The position numbers and the translations under genes are program-made. Positions 26,331 through 27,221 of a DNA stretch of 27,221 nt are shown here, piece by piece (the first letter of the stretch is position 1; each line of letters starts with the position of its first letter). The DNA is from Saccoglossus kowalevskii (lineage: Eukaryota; Hemichordata; Enteropneusta; Harrimaniidae), in the NCBI RefSeq assembly GCF_000003605.2, contig NW_003105106.1, forward strand, positions 441,670-468,890. Reading direction: 5' to 3'. Under the pieces are notes generated by a model that saw only the letters and a list, made by a program, of their open reading frames with translations, was not told the origin of the DNA and did no database searches.

Positions 26331-27119
26331 GTTGTTGTTTTCATTACAGACAGGGAAAAGATATGAGCTACCGTTCTTGCATTATTTCTTACTTTGCTAT
26401 AAATCATTCCATAAAGCCGTGGAAATATTGTAATTTTTAAAGTTAAAGTAAAGTTTCAAATCCCAACTAATAATCAAATAACAAGTTCTTGATGCTGTCG
26501 GCACTTAGTGGCTTTAATTTGTTACTACATCGTGCAAAATTGTGCAAAGAGATTGCAAAGTTGGTAGATGTATTTGCATATTTAACCTAAGTTTTTGGAA
26601 TATCACACCCAGCCAGATGATAGCAGCCTATATTACCAGATCTTCACATGAGGTGCCTGTACAATGATGAAAAACAAGCTTGCAAAGTTGTGGAAAGTGA
26701 TTGCAAGCGAACTGAAAAATGTCATTGCAAAGTTGGTAGATTAATTTGGGAATGTGACCTATGATATTTTATTGACGGTTGAATAGTGGTACAAAGAAGA
26801 TATCAAGCCGTGAGCGTGTATTACCTCGACTCTAAGTAAAGTGTTTATTGTCAGTATTGACATGACGCCATGCGCCGACGAGTTTAAAGCGTGTAACAAT
26901 ATGAGTAAGACACTTGGATATATGTGGCTTTATGCTATTTTGTCTATTCATAACAAGAAAACCAAAGACCCATTGTAACATTGTGTTTTGATATACAAAA
27001 CATAAAAACAAACATAACTAGGTTTATATTTTTATCAGAGGACTGCTGATAAGTACAAGATTGCGAGGCAATACCGTTTATAAATTAAATTCAAACCAGT
27101 AGCATACATAATAATTATT

Positions 27120-27221
27120 AGTCCCCGTTCGGACGGAGTCCGAAAACGGGGACTTATGTTTTGCCCTGTGTGCGTCCGTCCGTCCGTGCGTCCGTGATCA
27201 CCTGTATCTCGAACATGCATG
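27120..27221. repeat. Hairpin plus CGTC-repeat element, cut by window edge
   Basis: 27120-27154 is a near-perfect hairpin: AGTCCCCGTT pairs with AACGGGGACT, and CGGAC with GTCCG, around a GGA loop with an AA bulge. A (CGTC)n tract follows at about 27172-27196. The sharp change from AT-rich DNA marks the element start near 27119. Likely an interspersed repeat; the other end is outside the window. Confidence 0.7.

Larger units (their letters stand above)
25150..26777. repeat. Tandem repeat units carrying 5S rRNA-like segments
   Basis: About three diverged units. Shared blocks include TTTGGGAATGTGACCTATGA at 25542, 26048 and 26745; AGTTTCAAATCCC at about 25349, 25947 and 26453; and TTGCCGTTATATTA with GAGGCAT-TAGG in two units. 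The two 5S-like segments are 503 bp apart. The middle unit lacks about 190 bp present in the other two. The last unit stops at ATTGACGG (26777). The layout is like a decayed 5S rDNA array or a satellite made from one. Confidence 0.8.

Noticed and set aside
27035..27220. Minus-strand 61-codon open frame at the right edge
   Set aside because: Translation of the CGTC repeat and hairpin, not a gene.

Overview
The window is animal nuclear DNA, AT-rich with GT-AG spliceosomal introns, secreted-domain exons, minisatellites, short inverted-repeat elements and a decayed LTR retroelement. WAP, Kunitz and C-type lectin exons that are all bounded by phase-1 introns point to a metazoan. The repeat spectrum (SCAN-like gag relic, 5S-derived tandem repeat, the tactgtaaaata-type inverted-repeat element, the GTCCCCGTT hairpin with CGTC repeats) suggests a marine invertebrate, perhaps a lophotrochozoan such as a mollusc. 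The species cannot be fixed from sequence alone.

The core of the window is two intact tandem paralogues on the + strand. Gene 1 (5308-8617, 7 coding exons, 404 aa) encodes signal peptide, Kunitz inhibitor, two WAP domains, C-type lectin-like domain (CTLD), short stalk, one transmembrane helix and a basic tail ending YEPMLL. Gene 2 (14928-20831, 7 coding exons, 462 aa) encodes signal peptide with an RHKR site, four WAP domains, CTLD, stalk, transmembrane helix and a basic tail. Every exon junction reads through in frame and every intron is phase 1. Both products look like type I membrane proteins displaying protease-inhibitor-type modules plus a lectin fold outside the cell. At the left edge (129-323) is a frameshifted Kunitz exon, probably the remains of a third copy. 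A possible terminal coding exon lies at 2125-2288.

Layout: 1-2470, broken Kunitz exon and possible 3' end of an upstream relative; 2470-5300, non-coding with two tandem repeats; 5308-9176, gene 1; 9177-14880, about 5.7 kb of gene-free DNA with one dispersed repeat copy; 14928-21564, gene 2, whose introns hold an inverted-repeat element, two more copies of the dispersed repeat and a 1.2-kb 45-bp minisatellite with higher-order periodicity; 22158-22298, short inverted-repeat element; 22800-24980, decayed gag-pro LTR retroelement with SCAN-like capsid; 25150-26777, about 500-700-bp tandem units each carrying a diverged 5S rRNA-like segment with a T-run; 27120-27221, start of a hairpin/CGTC repeat cut by the window edge.

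I see no tRNA gene, CRISPR array or bacterial-type operon. The most novel-looking items are the membrane-anchored Kunitz-WAP-CTLD and WAP4-CTLD architectures and the 5S-derived tandem repeat.
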